Source: an uncultured Clostridia bacterium
GTDB lineage: Bacteria > Bacillota > Clostridia > Christensenellales > UBA1750
Length of the DNA stretch: 36,170 nt
Reading direction: 5' to 3'
Assembly (NCBI GenBank): GCA_947625765.1
Contig: CANQPP010000019.1
Coordinates: 1-36,170, forward strand
The position numbers were made by a program, and so were the translations under genes. The notes below the pieces were generated by a model. That model had not been told where the DNA came from, made no database searches, and saw only the letters and a list, made by a program, of their open reading frames with translations. Numbering within the stretch: position 1 is the first letter of the stretch; every line of letters begins with the position of its first letter. Shown piece after piece: positions 19,910-29,289 of this stretch.

Positions 19910-19943
19910 CGCCGGCCGAAGGCGCGTTCGCTTTCGGCCGGCG
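19910..19943 (-). terminator. Hairpin terminator downstream of purB
   Basis: CGCCGGCCGAA (19910-19920) pairs with TTCGGCCGGCG (19933-19943), an 11-bp perfect stem with a 12-base loop. It begins 23 bases after the purB stop. On the minus strand it is followed by AACTTTACC, a weak T-run, so it may act as an imperfect intrinsic terminator. Confidence 0.65.
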
Positions 19944-19966
19944 CTGCGTTTTATGCGGGGGAAGTT

Positions 19967-21388
19967 TTAGACGTTGATCTCGGCGTGGACGCTCTCGGCG
20001 TTCTGCACGATGGGGTAGATCTCCTTCTGCAGGAAGGCGTCCACCTGCTCGGGGCAGCGGCCGATGTAGAGGGATGGATCCAGCACGGCGTAGATCTGCT
20101 CCAGCGTCATGCCGAAGTCGGGGTCGGCGGCCAGGCGGCTGGCCAGGTCGCAGTCCAGCCCTTCCTCCTTCATCAGGCGGGAAGCCTCCATGGAGTGCCT
20201 GCGGATCTTCTCGTGCAGCATCTGCCGGTCGCCGCCACGCTTGACGGCCTCCATCAGTATGTTCTCCGTGGCCAGGAAGGGCAGGAACTCCTTGAGCCTG
20301 CGCTCGATGATCTTCTCGTAGACCACCATGCCGTCGGTCACGTTCAGCATCAGGCACAGCACCGCGTCTGCGGCCAGGAAGCCCTCGGAGATGGCCAGGC
20401 GGCGGTTGGCGGAATCGTCCAGCGTGCGCTCCAGCCACTGCACGGAGGCGGTCATGGAGGGGTTCAGCGACTGCGCGGTCACAAAGCGGGACAGGGAGCA
20501 GATGCGCTCGCAGCGCATGGGGTTGCGCTTGTAGGCCATGGCGGAGGAGCCGACCTGGTTCTTCTCGAAGGGTTCCTCCATCTCGCGCATGTGCTGCAGC
20601 AGGCGCATGTCGTTGCCGAAGCGGTTGCAGGAGACGGCGATGCCGTTGAGCACCGCAAAGACGCGGGCGTCCAGCTTGCGGGGATAGGTCTGGCCGCTGA
20701 CCGGGAACACGGGCAAGCCGAACTTCCTGCTGATCTTCTCATCCAGCGCGTCCACCTTTTCGTGGTCGCCGTCGAACAGGGCCAGGAAGCTGGCCTGGGT
20801 GCCCGTGGTGCCGCGGCTGCCCAGCAGCTTCAAGGTGGAAAGCACATAGTCCAGGTCGTTTAGGTCCATGAGCAGGTCCTGCATCCAGAGGGTGGCGCGC
20901 TTGCCCACGGTCACGGGCTGGGCGGGCTGCAGGTGGGTGTAGCCCAGGCAGGGGAGGGACTTGTACTTCTCCGCGAAGCGGGCCAGGTTCTTGAGCACGC
21001 CCACCAACTTTTCGCGCAGGATGCGCAGGCCCTTCTGCAGGATGAGCACATCCGCGTTGTCGGTGACGTAGCAGGAGGTGGCGCCTAAGTGGATGATGCC
21101 CTTGGCGCTGGGCGCGGCCAGGCCATAGGCGTAGACGTGGGCCATCACGTCGTGGCGGATCTCCTTCTCCTTGGCGGCCACGGCGTCGTAGTCGATGTCG
21201 TCCAGGTGCTGATACAGCTCGTCCACCTGCGCCTGTGTAACGGGCAGGCCCAGCTCCATCTCCGCCTCGGCCAGCGCGGCCCAGAGCCTGCGCCACAGGC
21301 CGTAGCGGGAGTCGTTGGAGAACAGGGAGAGCATCTCGCGGGATGCGTAACGGCCGGAAAGGGCGCTTTCATACCGATCGTTGGCCAT
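19967..21388 (-). CDS. purB: Adenylosuccinate lyase
   Basis: Cleaves SAICAR to AICAR and fumarate in IMP synthesis, and adenylosuccinate to AMP. It has 473 residues from the ATG at 21388, with a perfect AAGGAGG (21398-21404) nine bases upstream; a TTG nine bases earlier lies against that site and is rejected. Catalytic features are THLQPAQ (His152), HDVMAH (79-84) and the mobile signature loop GSSAMAYKRNP (280-290). The length and the RNPMRCERI form resemble the eukaryote-like subgroup rather than the ~430-residue Bacillus type. It is transcribed away from the purE operon, sharing a control region with it, and supplies the one lyase step that operon lacks. Confidence 0.96.
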   Translation of the reverse strand: MANDRYESALSGRYASREMLSLFSNDSRYGLWRRLWAALAEAEMELGLPVTQAQVDELYQHLDDIDYDAVAAKEKEIRHDVMAHVYAYGLAAPSAKGIIHLGATSCYVTDNADVLILQKGLRILREKLVGVLKNLARFAEKYKSLPCLGYTHLQPAQPVTVGKRATLWMQDLLMDLNDLDYVLSTLKLLGSRGTTGTQASFLALFDGDHEKVDALDEKISRKFGLPVFPVSGQTYPRKLDARVFAVLNGIAVSCNRFGNDMRLLQHMREMEEPFEKNQVGSSAMAYKRNPMRCERICSLSRFVTAQSLNPSMTASVQWLERTLDDSANRRLAISEGFLAADAVLCLMLNVTDGMVVYEKIIERRLKEFLPFLATENILMEAVKRGGDRQMLHEKIRRHSMEASRLMKEEGLDCDLASRLAADPDFGMTLEQIYAVLDPSLYIGRCPEQVDAFLQKEIYPIVQNAESVHAEINV

Positions 21389-21460
21389 GGGGAACAACCT
21401 CCTTGAGATCCGTTATATCCGTTGAACAGTTTGGAATCGTACCATTCGGGGAACATCCAT

Positions 21461-21490
21461 AGTATAATTCGGAAATCCTGCTTCAATAAA
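21461..21490 (-). promoter_or_regulatory. Probable purB promoter
   Basis: On the minus strand a good -10 TATACT (plus 21461-21466) with TTTATT (21485-21490) 18 bases upstream as a weak -35; TTGAAG (21481-21486) is a better -35 sequence but only 14 bases away. The predicted start of transcription is near 21454. Confidence 0.5.
21464..21476 (-). promoter_or_regulatory. PurBox-like site, minus orientation, over the purB promoter
   Basis: The plus strand reads ATAATTCGGAAAT; the complement ATTTCCGAATTAT fits AWWWCCGAACWWT with one mismatch (C to T). It overlaps the predicted purB -10 and spacer, a position where a bound regulator would block transcription. Confidence 0.4.
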
Positions 21491-21526
21491 GGTAGAAAAG
21501 GTAAAATTTGTGTGCATCCGAGGATA

Positions 21527-21539
21527 AAATCCGAACATT
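21527..21539 (+). promoter_or_regulatory. PurBox-like site, perfect consensus match
   Basis: AAATCCGAACATT matches the PurR PurBox consensus AWWWCCGAACWWT at all 13 positions. Its central G (21533) lies about 80 bases upstream of the predicted starts of both purE and purB. The regulator itself is not in the window, so function is inferred. Confidence 0.5.
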
Positions 21540-21577
21540 AAATTTGTGATAAATCAACTTTGTACGTGATTTTTGAC

Positions 21578-21606
21578 TTGCAGAATGCAAACGGCTCTTA
21601 TACAAT
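21578..21606 (+). promoter_or_regulatory. Promoter of the purE-purL operon
   Basis: -35 TTGCAG (21578-21583), 17-base spacer, -10 TACAAT (21601-21606). An alternative -35 TTGACT (21573-21578) would be 20-22 bases from the -10. The predicted transcript starts near 21613, leaving about 92 bases of leader. Confidence 0.65.
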
Positions 21607-21612
21607 ACCCAC

Positions 21613-21684
21613 ATGAGCAAAGCTTGCATTTGCAGGCGCGCTCATAAAGGAGAGGCCAAACGGGACTTTAAGACCCGTGCGGCC
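21613..21684 (+). other. Two-hairpin structured leader of the purE operon
   Basis: Hairpin 1 pairs ATGAGC (21613-21618) with GCTCAT (21640-21645), with an inner stem GCTTGC (21622-21627) to GCAGGC (21632-21637). Hairpin 2 pairs GGCC (21654-21657) with GGCC (21681-21684) and ACGGG (21660-21664) with CCCGT (21674-21678). The ribosome site GGGAGGAG (21686-21693) begins one base after hairpin 2. There is no T-run, so control of translation is more likely than termination if this is regulatory. It matches no riboswitch class I know. Confidence 0.45.
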
Positions 21685-21704
21685 AGGGAGGAGACCTTCG
21701 AGGA

Positions 21705-22202
21705 ATGAAAAAGGTAGCCATCATCATGGGAAGCGACTCGGACTTCCCGGCGCTCAAGGGCGCGTTCGCCGTGCTCAAGAGCTACGGCGTGCCCGTGGAG
21801 GCACACGTGTTTTCCGCACACAGGACCCCGGAGCAGGCCTCGGCCTTTGCCCTGAACGCCCGCGAAAACGGTTTTGGCGTTCTCATCGCCGCGGCGGGCA
21901 AGGCGGCGCATCTGGCCGGCGCTCTGGCGGCCAAGACCACGCTGCCCGTGATCGGCATCCCCATCAAGTCTTCCACATTGGACGGGCTGGACGCCCTCCT
22001 TTCCACCGTGCAGATGCCCAAGGGCGTGCCGGTGGCCACCGTCGCCATCGACGGCGCGGACAACGCAGCCCTTTTGGCCGTGCAGATGCTGGCCATCGAG
22101 GATAAGGAACTGGCCGAGAAGCTGCTCGCCGCCAAGCGGGCCATGGCCGAAGAAGTGATCGCAAAGGACCAAAGGATCCAACAGGAGGTCGCAAAGCTAT
22201 GA
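21705..22202 (+). CDS. purE: N5-carboxyaminoimidazole ribonucleotide mutase, class I PurE
   Basis: Moves the carboxyl group of N5-CAIR to give CAIR in purine synthesis. It has 165 residues. Active-site motifs are MGSDSD (8-13), SAHRTP (37-42) and AGKAAHLAG (64-72), then PVIGIP. The SAHRTP and AAHL forms are those of class I enzymes, which normally work with PurK; class II AIR carboxylases have SAHK and SNAL instead. No purK is present in the window. It is the first gene of the purine operon, preceded by GGGAGGAG, and its stop overlaps purC (ATGA). Confidence 0.96.
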   Translation: MKKVAIIMGSDSDFPALKGAFAVLKSYGVPVEAHVFSAHRTPEQASAFALNARENGFGVLIAAAGKAAHLAGALAAKTTLPVIGIPIKSSTLDGLDALLSTVQMPKGVPVATVAIDGADNAALLAVQMLAIEDKELAEKLLAAKRAMAEEVIAKDQRIQQEVAKL

Positions 22203-22906
22203 AAAAGGAACAGCTCTACGAAGGAAAGGCCAAGAAGGTCTACGCCACCGAGGACGAAAACGTGCTCATCGTATCCTACAAGGACGACGCCACCGCCTTT
22301 AACGGCCTGAAGAAGGGCACCATCGTGGGCAAGGGCGCCATCAACAACCGCATGAGCAACTACCTGATGCGCAAGCTGGAGGAAGAGGAGGGCGTTCCCA
22401 CCCACTACATCCGCGAGCTGAACGAGACCGAGACCGAGGTCAAGCGCGTGACCATCGTTCCCCTGGAAGTGATCGTGCGCAACATCGCCGCCGGTTCCCT
22501 TTCCAAGCGCTTGGGCCTTCCCGAGGGGCAGAAGCTCAAGAAGACCGTGCTGGAGTTCAGCTACAAGAACGACGAGCTGGGCGACCCCATGGTCAACGAC
22601 TACCACATCTTCGCCATGGAGCTGGCCACGCCCGAGGAGCTCAAGCAGATCTCGGACTATGCCTTGAAGGTCAACGAATATTTGAGCCGCTTCCTGCTGG
22701 AGTGCGGCATCGTGCTGGTGGACTTCAAGCTCGAGTTCGGCCGCACCGCCGACGGCACCATCATCCTGGCGGATGAGATCTCTCCCGATACCTGCCGCTT
22801 CTGGGACGCCAAGACCGGCGAAAAGCTGGATAAGGACCGCTTCCGCCGCGACCTGGGCAACGTGGAAGGGGCCTACGCCGAGGTGTTCAAGAGGATCATG
22901 GGCTAA
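22199..22906 (+). CDS. purC: SAICAR synthase
   Basis: Joins CAIR and aspartate with ATP to make SAICAR (phosphoribosylaminoimidazole-succinocarboxamide synthase). The 235-residue length is standard. Motifs are YEGKAKKVY at the start (nucleotide loop), GSLSKRLG in the middle, DFKLEFGR and [12 protein letters not shown], which hold the metal and substrate ligands. The ATG overlaps the purE stop, and its ribosome site (CAGGAGG) lies in the end of purE. purF follows after 15 bases. Confidence 0.97.
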   Translation: MKKEQLYEGKAKKVYATEDENVLIVSYKDDATAFNGLKKGTIVGKGAINNRMSNYLMRKLEEEEGVPTHYIRELNETETEVKRVTIVPLEVIVRNIAAGSLSKRLGLPEGQKLKKTVLEFSYKNDELGDPMVNDYHIFAMELATPEELKQISDYALKVNEYLSRFLLECGIVLVDFKLEFGRTADGTIILADEISPDTCRFWDAKTGEKLDKDRFRRDLGNVEGAYAEVFKRIMG

Positions 22907-22921
22907 GGGAGAGCTAAAGAC

Positions 22922-24379
<1,458 letters not shown>

Positions 24380-24380
24380 C

Positions 24381-25418
24381 ATGAACAACAGCCATTCCGA
24401 CAGCTACAAGGCGGCTGGCGTGGACGTGACCGCCGGTTACAAGGCCGTGGAGCTGATGAAGGGCTCCATCGCCCGCACCAACGTGCCGGGCGTGTACAGT
24501 GGCATCGGCGGCTTCGGCGGCCTGTTCGCCCCGGACATTTCCGGCATGAAGAAGCCCATCCTGGTCTCCGGCACGGACGGCGTTGGCACCAAGCTGAAGC
24601 TGGCCTTCCTTGCGGGGAAGCATGACACCGTGGGCATCGACTGCGTGGCCATGTGCGTGAACGACGTTCTCTGCGTGGGCGCAAAGCCCCTGTTCTTCCT
24701 GGATTACATCGCCTGCGGCAAGAACCGCCCGGAGCGCATCGCCTCCATCGTGGAAGGCGTTGCCGAGGGCTGCGTGCAGGCGGGCTGCGCGCTCATCGGC
24801 GGCGAGACCGCCGAGATGCCCGGCTTCTACCCGGAGGACGAGTACGACCTGGCCGGCTTCTGCGTGGGCCTGGTGGACGAGAAAAAGATACTCAACAAGC
24901 AGAACGTGCAGGCCGGGGACGCCGTGATCGGCATCGCCTCCTCGGGGCTGCACTCCAACGGCTTCTCCCTGGTGCGCAAGGTGCTGGGCGTGGGCGAGTG
25001 GGACCTTTCCGTGTTCGATAAGCTGCTGGGCAGCTCCGCGCTGGAAACGCTGCTCACCCCCACGAAGATCTACGTAAAGCCTGTCCTAAAGCTGCTGGAG
25101 CAGGTGAACGTGCGCTCCCTGTCCCACGTGACCGGCGGCGGCTTCTTCGAGAACATACCGCGCGCCCTGCCGGACGGCCTGCAGGCGCGCATCCAGAAGG
25201 ACAGCTATCCCGTGCCCCAGATCTTCCGCGTTTTGCAGTCCGTGGGCGCCATCGACGAGAGGGATATGTACAACACCTTCAACATGGGCATCGGCATGTG
25301 CGCCATCGTGCCCGCGGAGGAGGCATCCAAGGCCATCTCCGTGCTGCACGAGGCGGGCGAGAACGCCTACAAGATCGGCGTGGTCGAACCCGGGGAAGAG
25401 GGTGTGCGGCTGTGGTAA
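24381..25418 (+). CDS. purM: Phosphoribosylformylglycinamidine cyclo-ligase (AIR synthetase)
   Basis: Closes FGAM to AIR with ATP. It has 345 residues from the ATG at 24381, which has AGGAGGAG upstream and gives the family start [18 protein letters not shown]; a longer frame from 24264 lies inside purF. Motifs include [13 protein letters not shown], the block [21 protein letters not shown] (about 92-112), [13 protein letters not shown] and [13 protein letters not shown]. It shares its fold with the central part of PurL, encoded six genes downstream. It starts one base after the purF stop, and its end overlaps purN by seven bases. Confidence 0.97.
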   Translation: MNNSHSDSYKAAGVDVTAGYKAVELMKGSIARTNVPGVYSGIGGFGGLFAPDISGMKKPILVSGTDGVGTKLKLAFLAGKHDTVGIDCVAMCVNDVLCVGAKPLFFLDYIACGKNRPERIASIVEGVAEGCVQAGCALIGGETAEMPGFYPEDEYDLAGFCVGLVDEKKILNKQNVQAGDAVIGIASSGLHSNGFSLVRKVLGVGEWDLSVFDKLLGSSALETLLTPTKIYVKPVLKLLEQVNVRSLSHVTGGGFFENIPRALPDGLQARIQKDSYPVPQIFRVLQSVGAIDERDMYNTFNMGIGMCAIVPAEEASKAISVLHEAGENAYKIGVVEPGEEGVRLW

Positions 25419-26020
25419 AGCTGGCCGTGCTCGTTTCCGGCGGCGGCACCAATCTGCAGGCCCTGCTGGACGCGCAGGCAAGGGGAGAACTGGGCAGCGC
25501 TTCCATTTCGCTGGTGCTCTCCAACCGCAAGGCGGCCTACGCGCTGGAGCGGGCAAGGAACGCGGGCGTGCCCACGGAGGTCCTCTCTAAGGTGATGGAG
25601 CCGGACCCCGTCCGCTACGACGAGAGGATGCTGGGCATCCTGCAAGGATACGGCATCCAGATGATCGCGCTGGCCGGGTTTTTGACCATCCTGGGCGAAA
25701 AGACCGTGGGCGCCTATGAGGACCGCATCATCAACATCCATCCCGCCCTGATCCCCTCCTTCTGCGGCAAGGGCTATTACGGCCTGCGCGTGCATGAGGA
25801 GGCGCTCAAGCGGGGCGTGAAGATCACCGGCGCGACGGCCCACCTGGTGAACCTGGGCGTGGACGAGGGCCCGATCCTCGTGCAGAAGGCCGTGGAGGTG
25901 CAGGAAGGGGACACCCCCGAGATCCTGCAGCGCCGCGTGATGGAGCAGGCCGAATGGAAGATCCTGCCGCAGGCCGTGAAGCTGCTTGCGGACAAACTGG
26001 AAAGAGGAGAAGCGCTATGA
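25412..26020 (+). CDS. purN: Phosphoribosylglycinamide formyltransferase (folate-dependent)
   Basis: Formylates GAR with 10-formyl-tetrahydrofolate. It has 202 residues from a GTG at 25412, giving (M)[20 protein letters not shown], the normal start; GAAGAGGG lies nine bases upstream and the gene overlaps purM by seven bases. The catalytic residues are Asn108 and His110 in [11 protein letters not shown] and Asp151 in GVDEGPI, equivalent to E. coli Asn106, His108 and Asp144. The longer frame from 25298 starts inside purM and is not used. No purT is present, so this step depends on folate. Confidence 0.95.
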   Translation: MVKLAVLVSGGGTNLQALLDAQARGELGSASISLVLSNRKAAYALERARNAGVPTEVLSKVMEPDPVRYDERMLGILQGYGIQMIALAGFLTILGEKTVGAYEDRIINIHPALIPSFCGKGYYGLRVHEEALKRGVKITGATAHLVNLGVDEGPILVQKAVEVQEGDTPEILQRRVMEQAEWKILPQAVKLLADKLERGEAL

Positions 26021-26727
26021 CCAAGACACTGCACGAGGCCCTTTCCGCGACCAGCTATCCCGGCCGCGGCATCCTGCTGGGCCAGAGCAAGTGCGGCCGC
26101 TACGGCCTGATCGCCTACTTCATCATGGGCCGCAGCGTCAATTCCCGCAACCGCGTGTTCGTGACCGACGGCGACGGCGTGCGCACCAAGGCCTACGACG
26201 AGGCCAAGCTCACCGATCCCTCTTTGGTGATCTACTGGCCCCTGCGGCTGCTGGGGGAGGACACCATCGTCACCAACGGCGACCAGACCGACACCATCTA
26301 CAACGCCCTGCAGGTGGGCGGCAGCTTTGAAGGCGCGCTGCGCACCCGCGAGTTTGAGCCGGACGCGCCCAACTACACACCGCGCATCTCCGGCATACTG
26401 CACGCCCACGACGGAAAAATGTCCTACAAGCTCTCGATCTTAAAGAGCGACAGCGAGGGCAAAAGCTGCGAGCGATATTTCTATGAGTACGCGCAGCCCA
26501 TCCCCGGCGAGGGCCGCCTGATCCACACCTACCTGGGCGATGGAGACCCGCTGCCCTCCTTCGCGGGCGACCCCACGCGGGTAAGCCTCGAGGGGACCTT
26601 GGAGGAAATGGCCCGGACCGCCTGGGAAGCGCTGGATGAGGACAACAAGGTGTCCCTGCTCGTGCGCTCCATCGACCTTACGACCGGCCAGTACAGGCAG
26701 ATCATCTTCAACAAGAACAACGGATAG
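26017..26727 (+). CDS. purO: IMP cyclohydrolase, PurO type
   Basis: Closes FAICAR to IMP, the last step of the pathway. It has 236 residues from the ATG at 26017, overlapping the purN stop (ATGA), with AGAGGAG upstream. It is not related to the N-terminal domain of PurH. It matches the archaeal PurO family (Pfam IMP_cyclohyd): GRGILLGQ near the start, SRNRVFV, NGDQTDTI (87-94) and TPRI (121-124) align with the equivalent blocks of Methanothermobacter PurO, as I recall that sequence. It is about 30 residues longer than the archaeal enzyme. The next gene is an AICAR transformylase lacking its own cyclohydrolase domain, which strongly supports the assignment. Confidence 0.88.
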   Translation: MTKTLHEALSATSYPGRGILLGQSKCGRYGLIAYFIMGRSVNSRNRVFVTDGDGVRTKAYDEAKLTDPSLVIYWPLRLLGEDTIVTNGDQTDTIYNALQVGGSFEGALRTREFEPDAPNYTPRISGILHAHDGKMSYKLSILKSDSEGKSCERYFYEYAQPIPGEGRLIHTYLGDGDPLPSFAGDPTRVSLEGTLEEMARTAWEALDEDNKVSLLVRSIDLTTGQYRQIIFNKNNG

Positions 26728-26746
26728 AAGGAGAGCGTCTTTTACC

Positions 26747-27928
26747 ATGGCTAACGAACTGATGCTCAAATACGGCTGCAACCCCAACCAGAAACCCTCC
26801 CGCGTGTTCATGAAGGACGGCGGGGAGCTGCCCGTGACGGTCCTGTGCGGCAAGCCGGGCTACATCAACCTTCTGGACGCGCTCAACGGCTACCAGCTGG
26901 TGCGCGAGCTCAAGCGGGCGACCGGACTGCCCGCCGCGGCGTCCTTCAAGCACGTGAGCCCCGCCGGCGCGGCCGTGGGCCTGCCCCTGACCGAAACGCT
27001 GCGCAAGATCTACTTCGTGGAGAAGAAGGCGGAGCTCAGCCCCCTCGCCTGTGCCTACGCCAGGGCAAGGGGCGCGGACCGCATGTCCAGCTTCGGCGAC
27101 TTCATCTCCCTCTCCGACGTGTGCGACGTGCCCACCGCCCGCCTCATCTCCAAGGAGGTCTCCGACGGCGTGATCGCCCCGGGCTATGAGGAGGAGGCGC
27201 TTGCCATCCTCAGCCAGAAGCGCAAGGGCGCCTACAACGTGCTGAAGATCGACCCCGACTATGCGCCCGCGCCCGTGGAGCAGAAGGACGTCTACGGCGT
27301 GACCTTCGAGCAGGGCCGCAACGAGCTGAAGATCGACGAGCAGCTGCTTCAAGAGATCGTGACGCAGAACAAGGAGCTGCCCGAAAGCGCCCGCCGCGAC
27401 CTGCTGATCTCGCTCATCACGCTCAAATACACCCAGTCCAACTCCGTGTGCTACGCCTATGACGGCCAGGCCATCGGCATCGGCGCGGGGCAGCAGAGCC
27501 GCATCCACTGCACCCGCCTGGCCGGCAACAAGGCCGACAACTGGTTCCTGCGCCAGCACCCGAAGGTCTTAGGGCTCAAGTTCGTCAAGGGCCTGGGCCG
27601 CGCGGACAGGGACAACGCCATCGATGTGTACATCTCCGAGGATTGGGAGGACGTGCTGGGCGACGACGTTTGGGACAAGACATTCGCCATCCGTCCCGTG
27701 CCCCTGACCCGCGAGGAGAAGAAGGCCTGGCTGGCCCAGCAGGGCGGCGTTTCCTTAGGTTCCGACGCGTTCTTCCCCTTCGGCGACAACATCGAGCGCG
27801 CCCACAAGTCGGGCGTTCAGTACATCGCGCAGCCCTGCGGTTCCATCCGCGACGACAACGTGATCGAGGTCTGCGACAAATACAACATGGTGATGGTCAA
27901 GACGGGCATCCGCCTGTTCCACCACTAA
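26747..27928 (+). CDS. purH: AICAR transformylase, stand-alone (PurH C-terminal domain type)
   Basis: Transfers a formyl group from 10-formyl-tetrahydrofolate to AICAR. It is 393 residues long, whereas the usual bifunctional PurH has over 500. It begins directly with the transformylase domain (MANELMLKYGCNPNQKPSR) and lacks the MGS-like cyclohydrolase domain. The catalytic Lys68-His69 pair is in SFKHVSPAG. Other blocks are SFGDFISLSDVCD, YTQSNSVCYA and the C-terminal FFPFGDNIERAHKSGVQYI (about 342-360). The start at 26747 follows AGAAGGAGAG; the frame from 26636 lies inside purO. With purO it replaces bifunctional PurH. A hairpin separates it from purD. Confidence 0.95.
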   Translation: MANELMLKYGCNPNQKPSRVFMKDGGELPVTVLCGKPGYINLLDALNGYQLVRELKRATGLPAAASFKHVSPAGAAVGLPLTETLRKIYFVEKKAELSPLACAYARARGADRMSSFGDFISLSDVCDVPTARLISKEVSDGVIAPGYEEEALAILSQKRKGAYNVLKIDPDYAPAPVEQKDVYGVTFEQGRNELKIDEQLLQEIVTQNKELPESARRDLLISLITLKYTQSNSVCYAYDGQAIGIGAGQQSRIHCTRLAGNKADNWFLRQHPKVLGLKFVKGLGRADRDNAIDVYISEDWEDVLGDDVWDKTFAIRPVPLTREEKKAWLAQQGGVSLGSDAFFPFGDNIERAHKSGVQYIAQPCGSIRDDNVIEVCDKYNMVMVKTGIRLFHH

Positions 27929-27939
27929 AAACTTTAGAC

Positions 27940-27980
27940 GCATCGTCTCCCGGCCGTATGTTTGGCGCGGGAGACGATGC
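27940..27980 (+). other. Intra-operon hairpin between purH and purD
   Basis: GCATCGTCTCCCG (27940-27952) pairs perfectly with CGGGAGACGATGC (27968-27980), 13 bp. Within the loop GCC (27953-27955) can pair with GGC (27964-27966) after a one-base bulge. A run of five T lies 14 bases further on, too far for a standard terminator. The purD ribosome site AGGAGG follows. It could set relative expression of the two parts of the operon or protect mRNA ends. Confidence 0.7.
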
Positions 27981-28011
27981 CGCGAAAGAAGCACTTTTTC
28001 AGGAGGTTCCG

Positions 28012-29289
28012 ATGGATATTCTGGTCGTTGGCTCCGGCGGGCGCGAACACGCCCTCATCAAGAAGCTCAAGGAAAGCCCGTCCTGCGGGCGCATCATCTG
28101 CGCGCCCGGCAACGGCGGCATCTCCGTGGACGCGGAGATCGCGGACGTGAAGGCCGTGGACATCGAGGGCATGGTGGCCCTGGCCAAGCGCAGCAAGGTC
28201 GGCCTGGCGGTGATCGCGCCGGACGATCCGCTGGTGATGGGCATGGCCGACGCCATGGAGGAGGCCGGGATCCCCGCCTTCGGGCCCTCCCGACTGGCCG
28301 CGCGCCTGGAGGGGAGCAAGCTGTTCGCCAAGAACCTGATGCTTAAAAATAACATCCCCACGGCCGCCTTCGAGAGCTTTGACGACGCGGAAAAGGCGGC
28401 GGACTACATCCGCGCGAACACGAGCTGGCCCATCGTCATCAAGGCGGACGGGCTGGCCCTGGGCAAGGGCGTTCTGATCTGCCAGGACGAGCAGGAGGCG
28501 CTGCAGGCTATCCATGAGATCATGGAGGAGAGGCGCTTTGGCAGCAGCGGGGACAAGATCGTGATCGAGGAGTTCCTGACCGGCCCCGAGGTCTCCGTGC
28601 TGTGCCTGACGGACGGCAGGACCATCCGGCCCTTAGCGTCCTCCATGGACCACAAGCGCGTCCACACCGGCGACATCGGCCCCAACACCGGCGGCATGGG
28701 CACCATCGCGCCCAACCCCTTCTACACCGAGGAAGTGGCCGATGTTTGCATGGAGCGCATCTTCCTGCCCACCCTGCGCGCCATGGAGGCGCTGGGCTGC
28801 CCCTTCAAGGGCTGCCTGTACTTTGGCCTGATGCTCACCGAGAAGGGCCCATATGTGATCGAGTACAACTGCCGCTTCGGCGACCCGGAAACGCAGGTGG
28901 TGCTGCCCCTGCTGGACGGCGACCTGGTGGAGCTGATGCTGGCCTGCCGCAACGGCACGCTGGACCAGGTCTCCATGGCGATCAAGCCCGGCGCGGCGGC
29001 CTGCGTGGTGATGGCCAGCGGCGGCTATCCGGGCAAGTACAATACCGACCTGCCCATCTCCGGCCTGGACGCCAAGGGCGGCTGCCCCGGCGTGACCGTG
29101 ATCCACGCCGGAACCCGGCGGGAGCATGAGCGCTTCTACACCGCGGGAGGCCGCGTGCTGGGCCTGGTGGCCACAGGCGACGACCTGCGCGAGGCGCTTT
29201 TGGCCGCCTACGCGGCCACCACGATGGTCCGCTTCAGCGGCAGGCATTATCGCAAGGATATTGGAAGAAAGGCGGTCGAAGCCCAGTGA
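28012..29289 (+). CDS. purD: Phosphoribosylamine-glycine ligase (GAR synthetase)
   Basis: ATP-grasp enzyme joining phosphoribosylamine and glycine. It has 425 residues from the ATG at 28012, which has a perfect AGGAGG upstream and gives MDILVVGSGGREHAL, the family start. Other marks are KADGLALGKGV (ATP loop), HTGDIGPNTGGMG and YNCRFGDPETQ (metal ligands). The PEAPLV block seen in many homologues reads PDDPLV. The stop overlaps the purL start (GTGA). Confidence 0.97.
   Translation: MDILVVGSGGREHALIKKLKESPSCGRIICAPGNGGISVDAEIADVKAVDIEGMVALAKRSKVGLAVIAPDDPLVMGMADAMEEAGIPAFGPSRLAARLEGSKLFAKNLMLKNNIPTAAFESFDDAEKAADYIRANTSWPIVIKADGLALGKGVLICQDEQEALQAIHEIMEERRFGSSGDKIVIEEFLTGPEVSVLCLTDGRTIRPLASSMDHKRVHTGDIGPNTGGMGTIAPNPFYTEEVADVCMERIFLPTLRAMEALGCPFKGCLYFGLMLTEKGPYVIEYNCRFGDPETQVVLPLLDGDLVELMLACRNGTLDQVSMAIKPGAAACVVMASGGYPGKYNTDLPISGLDAKGGCPGVTVIHAGTRREHERFYTAGGRVLGLVATGDDLREALLAAYAATTMVRFSGRHYRKDIGRKAVEAQ

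Larger units (their letters stand above)
21389..21704. promoter_or_regulatory. Divergent purB/purE control region
   Basis: 316 bases without a gene, visibly more AT-rich than the rest of the window in the part 21400-21610. It holds the purB ribosome site and promoter, the purE promoter, two PurBox-like sites, a direct repeat AAATTTGTG (21504-21512 and 21540-21548), ATCCGA repeated at 21516 and 21529, and a structured purE leader. I looked for a guanine/adenine riboswitch core and for a ykkC/PRPP-type aptamer and did not recognise either. Confidence 0.85.

Noticed and set aside
21389-21704. Guanine/adenine or PRPP-type riboswitch before purE
   Set aside because: Searched by eye for the conserved junction sequences and did not find them; only two simple hairpins are present.
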